Assembly: GCA_047833665.1 (NCBI GenBank)
Contig: CP181261.1
Span: 2,046,001 to 2,110,000, forward strand
Source of the DNA: Caproicibacter sp047833665
GTDB taxonomy: Bacteria; Bacillota; Clostridia; Oscillospirales; Acutalibacteraceae
Length of the DNA stretch: 64,000 bases
Direction: 5' to 3'
Translations under genes and position numbers: made by a program
Shown here: positions 1 to 8,351 of the stretch, piece after piece
Numbering within the stretch: the first letter of the stretch is position 1
Layout: each line of letters starts with the position of its first letter
Notes under the pieces: generated by a model
Database searches by the model: none
What the model was told of the DNA's origin: nothing
The model's input: the letters and a program-made list of their open reading frames with translations, nothing else

Positions 1-1568
1 GGATGATTGCAAAAACAGTGCGCGAAGCCCTACGCCTGCTGCCGGACCCGATGAGAGACCCGATTCCACACATGCTGCGCCAGAAATTGTCGCTTTGCCG
101 GCTTGATTTCGCACTGAAAAACATACACTTTCCAGCAGATATGGAAGCCTTAGCACTGGCCCGCAAACGGCTGATTTTTGAAGAACTTCTCATTCTGCAA
201 CTGGGGCTTTTGAAACTAAAGAGTCATACTCGTTCTAAAAGCCAATTTCAGCTTCAAACCGACTGGACCGCTGAGTTTTATCGCATGCTACCCTTTAAAC
301 CTACAGGCGCTCAGCGCAGAGCCATTCGTGAAGCTATGGCGGATATGATGAGTGGTTTCTCAATGAACCGGCTGATTCAAGGGGATGTTGGCTCCGGCAA
401 AACCGCTGTTGCAGCTGCCCTATGCCACAGCGCTATAAAAAACGGTATGCAGGCCGCATTAATGGCCCCAACGGAGATCCTCGCAAAACAGCATGCCGAG
501 ACTCTCACTTCACTTCTATCAAACGCGGGGATACGGGTTGGACTTTTGACGGGATCCCTCCCTGCCGCGCAAAAAAGAAAGCTGCGAAGCGCACTTGCAG
601 CCGGTGAAATCGATCTGATAGTTGGCACACATGCACTGATATCGCAGGATGTTCAATTTCGCCGTCTAGGCCTTGTCATCACGGATGAGCAGCACCGGTT
701 CGGTGTAGCGCAGCGAGCAGCGCTTGCTTCAAAGGGAAATTCACCCCACACTCTGGTTATGAGCGCTACACCAATTCCGCGCACACTTGCACTAATGATT
801 TACGGAGATTTGGATATTTCTATTCTTGACGAATTGCCGCCCGGCCGACAAAAAACGGCAACTTACGCGGTAACGCCGGAATACCGGCCGCGAATCTTTG
901 CCTTTCTTCGAAAGCGAGTTCGCGAAGGCCGACAATGCTACATTGTCTGTCCCACTATTGATGAGGGAACTAACGACATGGTTAGTGTGGAAACATATGC
1001 GAAACAGCTGAAAGAGAAATGGCTGCCTGACTGCAGAATCGCCACCCTACATGGAAAAATGAAGCCAAAAGAAAAAGAAGCGGTTATGAACCGCTTTGCC
1101 GGCGGCGAAATCGATGTTTTGGTTTCCACCACGGTCGTGGAAGTAGGTGTCGATGTCCCTAATGCGACAGTCATGCTCATCGAAAATGCGGAACGATACG
1201 GTCTCTCCCAATTACATCAACTGCGCGGACGCATTGGGCGCGGAACATTTGAATCCACCTGCATTTTGGTTTCGTCATCACAGGGCGAGGAGGCCTCGGC
1301 ACGGCTGAAAATTCTGTGCTCTACATCGGACGGTTTTCGCATAGCAGACGAAGATTTAAAGCTTCGTGGGCCCGGCGATTTTTTTGGAAGCAGACAGCAC
1401 GGATTGCCTGATCTTAAGATAGCGAACATGATGACCGATATGGAACCGCTTCATCAGGCCCAAATGGCCGCCAAACAAATACTTGCTTCGGATCCTGATC
1501 TTTCCCTTCCCGAACATCGCGGACTGCGCGCCGAAGTACGCCAGCTATTTAAACATTGGTCGGATTAA
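1..1568 (+). CDS. recG: ATP-dependent DNA helicase RecG (5' end outside window)
   Basis: The window opens inside this gene. About 521 in-frame residues are present, roughly three quarters of a usual RecG (~680), so most of the N-terminal wedge domain that binds branched DNA is cut off. RecG remodels stalled replication forks and migrates Holliday junctions. The helicase core is complete: Walker A GDVGSGKT at residues 127-134 of the visible part, the DEQH box at 228-231, SATPIPRT at 254-261, and the motif VI region QLHQLRGRIGRG. The ATG at position 3 is taken as an internal Met, not the start. The gene runs tail to tail into the phosphoesterase gene across a perfect hairpin. Confidence 0.95.
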   Translation, partial: MIAKTVREALRLLPDPMRDPIPHMLRQKLSLCRLDFALKNIHFPADMEALALARKRLIFEELLILQLGLLKLKSHTRSKSQFQLQTDWTAEFYRMLPFKPTGAQRRAIREAMADMMSGFSMNRLIQGDVGSGKTAVAAALCHSAIKNGMQAALMAPTEILAKQHAETLTSLLSNAGIRVGLLTGSLPAAQKRKLRSALAAGEIDLIVGTHALISQDVQFRRLGLVITDEQHRFGVAQRAALASKGNSPHTLVMSATPIPRTLALMIYGDLDISILDELPPGRQKTATYAVTPEYRPRIFAFLRKRVREGRQCYIVCPTIDEGTNDMVSVETYAKQLKEKWLPDCRIATLHGKMKPKEKEAVMNRFAGGEIDVLVSTTVVEVGVDVPNATVMLIENAERYGLSQLHQLRGRIGRGTFESTCILVSSSQGEEASARLKILCSTSDGFRIADEDLKLRGPGDFFGSRQHGLPDLKIANMMTDMEPLHQAQMAAKQILASDPDLSLPEHRGLRAEVRQLFKHWSD

Positions 1569-1618
1569 TGTAAAAACGATACCATTTAGCAGAGTGCGCG
1601 CAAACAACTCTGCTTTAT

Positions 1619-1667
1619 AATACCAATACTCCGGCCCCGCCATTTGCAGAACCGGAGTATTGGTATT
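1619..1667. terminator. Bidirectional hairpin between recG and the phosphoesterase gene
   Basis: Perfect 16-bp inverted repeat (1619-1634 with 1652-1667) around a 17-nt loop, between two convergent genes. The right arm overlaps the stop codon of the leftward gene. The following T-runs are short, so it may act as a barrier for both directions more than as a textbook terminator. Confidence 0.7.
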
Positions 1668-2364
1668 ACTTTCTAAAGTGATGTTTTGGTGGAATGACCC
1701 ATGCAGGAAGAATCTGCTGAAAGACCGCATAATGTTTGTAAGTCACTTTGCGGTCGATATGTAAGGAGCCGAAAAACCATATTTCGTATTGAACTTGCTT
1801 TGTTATCTTCTCAAAAAAAGCTTCCAGTTGGTTTTTTGCGTACTCTTCTAACTCGAATGAACCGGAGCCAATTTTAGGCGGGGGTGTGTGGGTTACAATA
1901 TAATCCACCTTGTTCCCGACAGCCTCTAGGTTTTCAGCACCCTCGCGAATCTCCTCCATAGTTGGCATTTCCCGCTCCCACCATTTGCCGGCTTCCATAC
2001 GAAACTGTTTTTCCGTACTTTCGCCCCCGCCGAAAGCAAAGATTTTCTTTCCCTCAATCTCATAGACCTGCCCGCGCAGCAAATGATACAGATTGGAATT
2101 AATCTTTCTTACCTTTCCGCCGTTCCATTCAGAAACCGGGTAGCGTTCAAGTAAATCGTAATTTTCGTGCGCACCATCTAAAAACAGAATCCGATATTTT
2201 TTCTTCCCGAATTTTTTTAATATTTTCTCTTCCGCGGAGTCTCCGTTCCAAATAAATCCAAAATCCCCGCAGACAATCAATGTATCTCCGGATTTTAGTT
2301 TTCGCATTTCGCGGGAATGAAATCGATCGTATTCCCCATGTGTATCGGCAGTCAAATAGATCAT
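1666..2364 (-). CDS. Calcineurin-like metallophosphoesterase with altered metal-site residues
   Basis: A 232-residue protein of the calcineurin-like phosphoesterase fold. The start is the ATG at 2364, because GGAGGAGG lies 5 nt upstream; a TTG five codons earlier lies inside that ribosome site. Visible motifs are D-T-H (D7, H9), GDFG (D34), GAHEN near residue 64, THTPP, and GSLHID near the C terminus. In intact family members the third motif is GNHE and the last is GHxH; here the Asn is Ala and the first His of the last motif is Ser, so two expected metal ligands are missing. Substrate is unknown and activity uncertain. It is a single gene facing recG. Confidence 0.8.
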   Translation of the reverse strand: MIYLTADTHGEYDRFHSREMRKLKSGDTLIVCGDFGFIWNGDSAEEKILKKFGKKKYRILFLDGAHENYDLLERYPVSEWNGGKVRKINSNLYHLLRGQVYEIEGKKIFAFGGGESTEKQFRMEAGKWWEREMPTMEEIREGAENLEAVGNKVDYIVTHTPPPKIGSGSFELEEYAKNQLEAFFEKITKQVQYEIWFFGSLHIDRKVTYKHYAVFQQILPAWVIPPKHHFRK

Positions 2365-2541
2365 ACCGGCCTCCTCCAATCAGCCCGGTTCCGAAACTAT
2401 CATGATTTAAATCGCGCATCAGCTAGGTTTTTCTGCTGTAGTTCTTTATCTTTTCGGAAATGGCTGTTATACTAAATACAGAATTATAAAAAGCTCGTTT
2501 TATCAGCTTAATCATCATATCACATCGGAGGAAAAATTTCC

Positions 2542-3900
2542 ATGAAAAAAAAGCTAGTATCTCTGTTTTCCATCCTGCTCATCTGCTGTGTCCTGTTGAC
2601 AAATATTCCTGCCCATGCTGCAAATTTTTCTATCGATTTCGATACTTCCTGCGCGGCTATTGCACTGGTTAATCTGGACACAGATACCACCGTTTATCAA
2701 AAAAATGCAGATGCGCGCAGAGAGCCGGCTTCTCTGACTAAAATTATGACGTATATTATAGTCAGCGAGCAGGTCAAAGACCTGCAGGGAACGACAGTCA
2801 CCGTTTCTAAAGAGGTAATCGACCGTCTGTTGGGAACCGGCAGTTCCATGTCAGGGATCAAAGCGGGCGACGTCTTGACCGTTTATCAACTGTTAAATTG
2901 TATGATGGTTCCCTCGGGAAATGATGCTGCACTAGTGCTTGCCGATTATGTTGGCGGCGGAGATGTTGACAAATTTGTTGATCTTATGAATCAAAAAGCA
3001 CAGGAGCTAGGCTGCACAGGTACCCATTTTGCAAATCCACATGGCCTGCACGACGAAAATCATTATACAACGGCCAATGATCTGGTAAAAATAACACGGT
3101 ACGCTATGAGCCTGCCTTATTTTATGGAGATCTGCTCCCAAACGCGCTATACTTACACCCCTGTTGGCGGACCGGATGCGGGAAAACAAATGCCTACGCT
3201 TGCCACAACCAACTTACTGATTGATCGAAACGCCTTAGGAGGCAAATATTTTTATCAGTTCGCCAAAGGAATCAAAACCGGCCATACCGATGAAGCAGGC
3301 TACTGTTTGATATCCACTGCATCCGCATACGGTTACAGCTATCTTTGCGTAGCGCTCGGCGCTCCTTCGGTCGATGCCAACGGAAATAAAATTACAACAC
3401 GTGGCGAGATGATTGACACCGCCGCTCTCTACCGATGGGCATTAACAAAGCTGACACTGAAACAAATTGTGGGCAAGGATCAATCCCTTGGCGAAGTCAA
3501 GCTAAACTATGCATGGCAAAAAGACAGCCTTTTGCTCACCGCTGAACAGAGCTATTCCGCCATTTTGCCAAAAGATGTATCTGCAAGCAGCATTATCATT
3601 GACAAAAACATACCGGACCATGTGGATGCTCCCGTAAAAAAAGGAGACGTCATCGGTCAGGCAACTTTGAAATATGCGGATCAGACACTGGCTACCATTA
3701 ATTTGGTCGCTGCTGAATCTGTGGAGAGAAGTGAACTGCTGCACATGACGGATGTGATAAAGTCCATTTTCACGTCCACTTGGTTTCTGATTATTGCGGC
3801 CCTTATTATTCTCCTTGTGATAATTTATATTATTCTCATGGTAATTTATAACCGCAAAAGAAAACATATGCGCAAAGTGAAAAAATACAGAAAAATGTAA
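2542..3900 (+). CDS. D-alanyl-D-alanine carboxypeptidase (penicillin-binding protein 5 / DacF family)
   Basis: A 452-residue serine-type D,D-carboxypeptidase that trims the terminal D-Ala of peptidoglycan pentapeptides outside the membrane. A signal peptide is clear (basic start, hydrophobic stretch, cleavage after about AHA at 24-26). The three penicillin-binding motifs are present: SLTK at 64-67, SGN at 125-127, KTG at 245-247. A beta-rich domain follows. The C terminus is a strong transmembrane helix at about 413-437 with a very basic tail, whereas classical PBP5 uses an amphipathic helix. The ATG follows CGGAGG at 2526-2531. Paralogues (DacA, DacB, DacF) cannot be told apart safely by eye. 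Confidence 0.92.
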   Translation: MKKKLVSLFSILLICCVLLTNIPAHAANFSIDFDTSCAAIALVNLDTDTTVYQKNADARREPASLTKIMTYIIVSEQVKDLQGTTVTVSKEVIDRLLGTGSSMSGIKAGDVLTVYQLLNCMMVPSGNDAALVLADYVGGGDVDKFVDLMNQKAQELGCTGTHFANPHGLHDENHYTTANDLVKITRYAMSLPYFMEICSQTRYTYTPVGGPDAGKQMPTLATTNLLIDRNALGGKYFYQFAKGIKTGHTDEAGYCLISTASAYGYSYLCVALGAPSVDANGNKITTRGEMIDTAALYRWALTKLTLKQIVGKDQSLGEVKLNYAWQKDSLLLTAEQSYSAILPKDVSASSIIIDKNIPDHVDAPVKKGDVIGQATLKYADQTLATINLVAAESVERSELLHMTDVIKSIFTSTWFLIIAALIILLVIIYIILMVIYNRKRKHMRKVKKYRKM

Positions 3901-3902
3901 GC

Positions 3903-3982
3903 GCTTTGCCTGCCAAATCATACTTGACGTTAAAACGCAAAAGAATCTAAGCAGACGATTTGGTTAGGAACGTAAGCAAAGC
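3903..3982. repeat. Long imperfect inverted repeat between convergent genes
   Basis: GCTTTGC (3903-3909) and CCAAATC (3913-3919) pair with GATTTGG (3957-3963) and GCAAAGC (3976-3982). The structure sits just after the carboxypeptidase stop and before the end of a leftward small gene. It could act as a transcription barrier, but lacks a clear T-run. Confidence 0.35.
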
Positions 3983-4001
3983 ACTTCGCATACGCAAAAT
4001 T

Positions 4002-4277
4002 TTATTTTACTTCTATCCATTTTCCATACCTTAGAATCAGCCTGTTTAGCTGCCCAAAAACATAGCTGAGCAAGAGAAAAATGACAAGTGAAACGAAAAA
4101 ATTATTTCCAAAAACGCTGATATGAACCGATGTGGCTGCATTAAAGGCAAGTATCCAGCCAATGAAATATGCCGCAATATATAATATCCTCCATGGCAAA
4201 CTCAGCTTTATTTTGCAGCCGCAGTTATCGCAAAATAAACTATCAAAAAAGCTGCGGCATTCTGAGAGAGTATCCAA
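4002..4277 (-). CDS. Small hypothetical membrane protein with a CxxCxC motif
   Basis: Up to 91 residues. The N-terminal third has a CDNCGC cluster that resembles half of a zinc ribbon, followed by two hydrophobic helices at about 29-50 and 56-77 and a basic end. The only in-frame start available is a TTG with no convincing ribosome site, so the true start is unsure and the gene may be a remnant of a longer zinc-ribbon membrane protein. It lies downstream of the rplL terminator on the same strand and does not look co-transcribed with it. Function not recognised. Confidence 0.45.
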   Translation of the reverse strand: MDTLSECRSFFDSLFCDNCGCKIKLSLPWRILYIAAYFIGWILAFNAATSVHISVFGNNFFVSLVIFLLLSYVFGQLNRLILRYGKWIEVK

Positions 4278-4654
4278 CTATATATTGATGTTTGCATGAA
4301 ATTTTTGTATCATTCATGATATTTTATTCGCCCCTATGTTGTAGTAATCGGGCTGTGTTTTTTATAAATCTCAAAGATGGTCGATGTAACAATTTGTTTC
4401 TTACATAACTGCAATAGCTGGATGAAGAACGATTCCAACCGCATCAATAAATATCTCCTTGATATTACCTTGGAAATTCAATAATGTCTGCCTTATGGTT
4501 TTGCAGGGTAGGTATTGCAGGATTCCAAATCCGAATATCCCAAAGGAAAGACACCGAAAAAATACAAAAAAGGCCGCACCAAACAAACCAAAAAGGCTGT
4601 TTGATACGGTCCTTTCCTGTTTTATGGTACAGGAGAACAACAGATGAACAAAAC
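4278..4654. other. Intergenic region downstream of rplL
   Basis: A 377-bp stretch without a convincing gene. The right part holds the rplL operon terminator (4566-4615). Open frames of 60-80 codons occur on both strands at 4401-4647 but they mirror each other across the terminator, have no ribosome site and no recognisable product. Confidence 0.6.
4566..4615 (-). terminator. Rho-independent terminator of the rplJL operon
   Basis: Read on the minus strand, a ~17-bp stem (arms 4598-4615 and 4569-4585, with G-U pairs and a one-base bulge) is followed by a run of six T's. It lies 40 bp after the rplL stop and shows that transcription ends here and does not run into rpoB. Confidence 0.85.
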
Positions 4655-5032
4655 TTACTTTAATTCCACTTCTGCACCAGCAGCGGTGAGTTTTTCCTTC
4701 ATGGATTCTGCATCTTCCTTGGAAACGCCTTCTTTAACAGCTTTCGGAGCGTTGTCAACAAGTTCTTTCGCTTCCTTCAGACCAAGGCCAGTAATCTCAC
4801 GAACAGCTTTGATGACCTGAATCTTCTGAGAACCTACAGATTTCAGGATAACATCGAATTCGCTCTTTTCTTCAGCAGCAGCGGCACCGCCAGCAGCAGG
4901 AGCAGCAGCAACAGCAACCGGAGCAGCGGCAGATACGCCAAACTCCTCTTCAAGAGCTTTTACCAGTTCGGACAATTCTAAAACAGAAAGGGCTTTAACA
5001 TCCTCAATCAGCTTTGCAACTTTATCAGACAT
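4655..5032 (-). CDS. rplL: 50S ribosomal protein L7/L12
   Basis: 125 residues, normal length for the ribosomal stalk protein. It forms dimers that bind L10 and recruit and stimulate translational GTPases. The N-terminal dimerisation helices, the Ala-rich hinge (about 35-53) and the conserved C-terminal domain with the GLGLKEAKELVD segment are all present. The ATG at 5032 follows GGAGG. It is the last gene of the rplJL operon, 37 bp after rplJ, and is followed by a terminator. Confidence 0.97.
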   Translation of the reverse strand: MSDKVAKLIEDVKALSVLELSELVKALEEEFGVSAAAPVAVAAAPAAGGAAAAEEKSEFDVILKSVGSQKIQVIKAVREITGLGLKEAKELVDNAPKAVKEGVSKEDAESMKEKLTAAGAEVELK

Positions 5033-5069
5033 AAGATAGAAACCTCCATATAATTAATAAATTTAAGCT

Positions 5070-5606
5070 TTAAGCAGATTCTTTTTGCTTTTCAGCAATG
5101 GCATTCAATGCAATAACCAGTCCTCTAATAGTGCCGTTCAAAACGGTGACAAGACCAGAAATCGGTGCATTCAAGCCACGCAGCGTCTGGGCAACCAATT
5201 CTTCTTTCGACGGGAGAGATGCGAGCTTCTTGATTTCTTCTACGCTTACCGCTTTACCATCAATAAAACCTGCTTTAATGGTAAAAGTATCACTTTTCTC
5301 AGCATACTCAGCAATAATTTTGGCCGGAGCAATATAATCATCTGCATTGATAGCAATGGCTGTTGTTCCTTCCAAAACCCCTTCCAGCCCTTCGATTCCT
5401 ACTTCTTGAAGAGCTCTGCGTAAAATGCTATTCTTGACAACTTTATATTGGCTGCCGGATTCACGCATCTGCTTGCGGAGTTTTGTGTCAGCCTCCACTG
5501 TGATACCCTTATAGTCAACAATAACACCCGTGCGGGCAGATTTCAAACTTTCGGAAAGCTGAGCCACAGCTCGCTTCTTCTCTTCCAAAATCTTTTCACT
5601 TGGCAA
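5070..5606 (-). CDS. rplJ: 50S ribosomal protein L10
   Basis: 178 residues. L10 is the stalk base that carries L7/L12 dimers on 23S rRNA and, with L7/L12, represses its own mRNA. The start is a TTG at 5606, fixed by GGAGGTG seven bases upstream and by alignment of the typical N terminus. The conserved VVKNSILRRAL segment is present near residue 55. An L10-leader RNA directly upstream indicates autogenous control. Confidence 0.96.
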   Translation of the reverse strand: MPSEKILEEKKRAVAQLSESLKSARTGVIVDYKGITVEADTKLRKQMRESGSQYKVVKNSILRRALQEVGIEGLEGVLEGTTAIAINADDYIAPAKIIAEYAEKSDTFTIKAGFIDGKAVSVEEIKKLASLPSKEELVAQTLRGLNAPISGLVTVLNGTIRGLVIALNAIAEKQKESA

Positions 5607-5624
5607 ATAGATTCACCTCCGTTT

Positions 5625-5775
5625 GGTGCAGATCAAGCACGCAACGTAAAAAGCCTTTCCCGCTGCCGCAGAAAAGGCTTTCAACACACAAATGCATATC
5701 GAACCTTATTCTCGGCAGGCTGGAAAATCCATTAAGCGTACAGCACCTGCTGTCTTTGAATAAAGAAAAACTACT
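5625..5775 (-). ncRNA. Ribosomal protein L10 leader RNA
   Basis: In the gap between rplA and rplJ the minus strand carries AGACAGCAGGTGC near 5745 and CCTGCCGAG near 5725, the hallmark pairing segments of the Firmicutes L10 leader that binds the L10-L12 complex. Downstream is a hairpin with arms 5672-5681 and 5648-5657 followed by T's, which fits an attenuator. Boundaries are approximate. Confidence 0.85.
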
Positions 5776-5820
5776 ATTTTAGTTTATTATAGCAAAAAAT
5801 ATTGTAATTGTCAATCAAAA

Positions 5821-6516
5821 TCAAGCACTAAATTTGTTTGGATCGATTTTAATGCCAGGTCCCATTGTGGATGCGACAACGCATGATTTGATATACTGAC
5901 CTTTTGCCGCAGCCGGTTTTGCCTTGATAATTGCACTTAACAGAGTGTTAAGGTTCTCAAGCAATTTCTCACTGCCAAAGGAAACCTTGCCGATGACGCA
6001 ATGAATGATGTTGGACTTGTCCAAGCGATACTCAATCTTACCGGCTTTCGCCTCTGTAATAGCTTTGCCGATCTCACGAGTAACAGTCCCTGCCTTCGGG
6101 TTAGGCATCAATCCGCGTGGGCCTAAGATTTTACCTAGGCGACCAACCTGTCCCATCATATCGGGTGTTGTGATCAGCACATCAAAATCCATCCAGTTTT
6201 CGCTCTGGATTTTCTGAATAAATTCTTCTGCACCCACATATTCAGCTCCCGCAGCTTCGGCTTCCTTTGCCGCATCACCTTTGCACAGTGCAAGAACACG
6301 CACCGTTTTACCGGTGCCGTGCGGAAGAACAATGGCACCGCGAACCTGCTGATCCGCATGGCGGCTGTCCACGCCGAGTTTGACATGAACTTCTACGCTT
6401 TCGTCAAATTTGGCCGTGCCCGTCTTGATGCAAAGATCAAGTGCCTCACTTGGATCGTAAAGGTTGGAACGGTCAATCAGCTTTGCGCTGTTGTTGTATT
6501 TTTTTCCGTGTTTCAT
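5821..6516 (-). CDS. rplA: 50S ribosomal protein L1
   Basis: 231 residues, usual length. L1 forms the mobile stalk near the ribosomal E site and moves deacylated tRNA outward. Conserved signature regions are seen, including GRLGKILGPRGLMPNPKAGT around residues 125-145. The ATG at 6516 follows GGGAGG. It lies 62 bp downstream of rplK; the following ~200 bp to rplJ holds the L10 leader. Confidence 0.97.
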   Translation of the reverse strand: MKHGKKYNNSAKLIDRSNLYDPSEALDLCIKTGTAKFDESVEVHVKLGVDSRHADQQVRGAIVLPHGTGKTVRVLALCKGDAAKEAEAAGAEYVGAEEFIQKIQSENWMDFDVLITTPDMMGQVGRLGKILGPRGLMPNPKAGTVTREIGKAITEAKAGKIEYRLDKSNIIHCVIGKVSFGSEKLLENLNTLLSAIIKAKPAAAKGQYIKSCVVASTMGPGIKIDPNKFSA

Positions 6517-6578
6517 TGGTTATCCTCCCTGTGAAGTGGTAAAATCGGATTCATACTTCCTCCCACCCGGGCTATTGT

Positions 6579-7004
6579 TCAGTCCGTAACTTCAACGCCC
6601 ATACTGCGCGCGGTTCCGGCGACCATGCTCATGGCAGCTTCTATGGAAGCGGCATTTAAATCGGGCATTTTTGTCTCAGCAATCTTACGGATCTGTTCAC
6701 GGGTAATTTTAGCCACCTTATTCTTGTTCGGCTGACCGGAAGCCTTTTCAATTCCGCAAGCCTTTTTAATGAGAACTGCGGCGGGCGGCGTTTTTGTAAT
6801 AAACGTAAATGAGCGGTCGGCATACACCGTGATAATAACGGGAATAATCATCCCTGCTTGCCCTTTTGTACGCTCATTGAATTCCTTTGTAAACGCCATG
6901 ATATTAACGCCGTGTTGACCAAGAGCCGGTCCCACCGGCGGTGCCGGCGTAGCTTTACCGGCAGGTATCTGGAGCTTTATCAAGCCCGTAACCTTTTGAG
7001 CCAT
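6579..7004 (-). CDS. rplK: 50S ribosomal protein L11
   Basis: 141 residues from the ATG at 7004, chosen because GGAGGTG lies upstream and the protein then begins MAQKVTGLIKLQIPAGKA as in the family; a longer open frame extends to 7070 without support. L11 binds the GTPase-associated centre of 23S rRNA and is needed for stringent-response signalling. The proline-rich N-terminal motif PAPPVGPALGQHGVN is intact. Confidence 0.97.
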   Translation of the reverse strand: MAQKVTGLIKLQIPAGKATPAPPVGPALGQHGVNIMAFTKEFNERTKGQAGMIIPVIITVYADRSFTFITKTPPAAVLIKKACGIEKASGQPNKNKVAKITREQIRKIAETKMPDLNAASIEAAMSMVAGTARSMGVEVTD

Positions 7005-7037
7005 TTTAACGCACCTCCAAAATTCGTGGTTGCTGGC

Positions 7038-7100
7038 GGAGCGAAAAATCCGCTCCTCCCACAGGGGCACTGCCCCTCATAACAGGCGGAAGATTCCGCC
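7038..7100. repeat. Three consecutive small hairpins between nusG and rplK
   Basis: Three short palindromes follow each other: 7038-7043/7051-7056 (6 bp), 7063-7069/7071-7077 (7 bp) and 7085-7091/7094-7100 (7 bp). They fill most of the 113-bp gap between nusG and rplK, are transcribed within the operon and lack T-runs, so they do not look like terminators. Confidence 0.6.
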
Positions 7101-7117
7101 ATATTACCAATTGTGAA

Positions 7118-7639
7118 TTATTCCATTGCTTGAGCCTGATGCAACTCAAGCTCAACCGGTGTTTCACGCCCAAACATAGATACAGTGACACGAACCCGGT
7201 TTTTGTCCTTGTCGACTTCTTCTACAACACCGACAAATCCTTCGAGAGGACCGTCGATAATCTGGACGGAATCGCCGACATCATAGGAAACCTCAACTTC
7301 TTTTTTCTCAACGCCAAGCTTTGCTACTTCCTCATCCGTCAAGGGAATCGGCTTAGACGAGGGGCCTACAAACCCGGTACAGCCGCGGATATTCCGCACC
7401 ACATACCAAGATTCATCGGTTAAAATCATTTTGACAAGAACATAGCCAGGGAAAATCTTCCGCTCCACCTCGCGCTTTTTGTCATCCTTGATTTCTGTGA
7501 CGGTTTCGGTCGGAACAAGAACTTGCTGGATCAAATCGTGAAGCTGGCGGTTTTCCACCGTTTTTTCAAGATTGGAGGCTACTTTGTTTTCATAGCCCGA
7601 ATAGGTATGGATCACATACCATCTTGCTTGCTCTGGCAA
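7118..7639 (-). CDS. nusG: Transcription termination/antitermination factor NusG
   Basis: 173 residues. NusG binds the RNA polymerase clamp, keeps elongation processive and links transcription to translation. The N-terminal NGN domain (WYVIHTYSGYENKV, residues 7-20) and the C-terminal KOW segment (DGPLEGFVGVV) are both visible. The start is a TTG at 7639 behind GGAGGG; no better-placed ATG exists. It follows secE by 41 bp, the usual bacterial order. Confidence 0.96.
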   Translation of the reverse strand: MPEQARWYVIHTYSGYENKVASNLEKTVENRQLHDLIQQVLVPTETVTEIKDDKKREVERKIFPGYVLVKMILTDESWYVVRNIRGCTGFVGPSSKPIPLTDEEVAKLGVEKKEVEVSYDVGDSVQIIDGPLEGFVGVVEEVDKDKNRVRVTVSMFGRETPVELELHQAQAME

Positions 7640-7680
7640 AGAAAACCCTCCGCTTCTTCAAATTATTTTGAAACATTCAA

Positions 7681-7917
7681 TCAACCCGCAACATTCATGA
7701 TCAGACCAAGCAGGTTAACCAGCAACGTATCCAGCCCAAAAACGAACAAACCAATTACGATAATGGTGACCAGAACAACACCTGTGTTCTTGAATACCGA
7801 TTGGGGTGTAGGCCAAACCATTTTTTTGGCTTCACTTTTTGACTCGCGAAAGAATTTTGAAATGTTTTTGCCCATTCTGACAAAAACGTTCTCTTTCTTT
7901 CCACTTTTATCGGCCAT
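7681..7917 (-). CDS. secE: Preprotein translocase subunit SecE
   Basis: 78 residues, the short single-helix form of SecE. It clamps the SecY channel in the membrane. Basic N-terminal part, the conserved amphipathic region with MVWPT at 33-37, then one transmembrane helix at about 46-70. ATG at 7917 with GGAGGG upstream. Lies between rpmG and nusG. Confidence 0.95.
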   Translation of the reverse strand: MADKSGKKENVFVRMGKNISKFFRESKSEAKKMVWPTPQSVFKNTGVVLVTIIVIGLFVFGLDTLLVNLLGLIMNVAG

Positions 7918-7941
7918 AATTTTTTTGTCCCTCCGTCCGGA

Positions 7942-8091
7942 TTACTTCGTTTCTCTGTGAAGCGTATGTTTCCTGCAGAACCTGCAGTACTTGGTCATTT
8001 CAAGCCTGTCCGGATCATTCTTTTTGTTCTTCGTGGTATCATAGTTACGCTGTTTGCATTCTGTGCAGGCTAATGTTACCTTGGTTCTCAT
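7942..8091 (-). CDS. rpmG: 50S ribosomal protein L33, zinc-binding form
   Basis: A 49-residue protein starting at the ATG at 8091 behind GGGAGGTG. It begins MRTKVTLACTECKQRNY and ends near CRFCRKHTLHRETK, so both CxxC pairs of the zinc-binding (C+) form of L33 are present. First gene of the rpmG-secE-nusG-rplKA run, 24 bp before secE. Confidence 0.95.
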   Translation of the reverse strand: MRTKVTLACTECKQRNYDTTKNKKNDPDRLEMTKYCRFCRKHTLHRETK

Positions 8092-8199
8092 AACGGCACC
8101 TCCCGCTGTACGGAAAAATTTTTAAGCCCACAAAAAGGCTTCGGCCTCCCTCAAATAAATGGGCACAAAAAAATAACCCCCTTTACTTGAGGTATAGTC

Positions 8200-8228
8200 A
8201 TCATAACACACGGCGGATTCTCTGTCAA
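8200..8228 (-). promoter_or_regulatory. Sigma-A promoter of the rpmG-secE-nusG-rpl operon
   Basis: Minus strand TTGACA (8228-8223), 17-bp spacer, TATGAT (8205-8200). This is a near-consensus housekeeping promoter, about 110 bp upstream of rpmG, as expected for a highly expressed operon. Confidence 0.85.
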
Positions 8229-8298
8229 GTTTTTTAGCAATTATTTTTACTGATTACAATTTTTTACATTGCGTCGCGATTGTCAGTTATAAGTAATA

Positions 8299-8325
8299 CC
8301 GGGAGTTTGTTTGGCAAGCTCCCGG
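8299..8325. terminator. Hairpin downstream of the Lys-rich unknown gene
   Basis: An 11-bp stem (8299-8309 with 8315-8325, one G-U pair) with a 5-nt loop, 27 bp after the stop of the leftward gene at 8352. The T-run is weak, so termination is probable rather than certain. Confidence 0.55.
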
Positions 8326-8351
8326 CAATAAAATCATCAAAACCATCGGTA

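Noticed and set aside
4401..4647. Overlapping 60-80-codon frames on both strands downstream of rplL
   Set aside because: They cover the rplL terminator, have no ribosome sites and no recognisable protein features.
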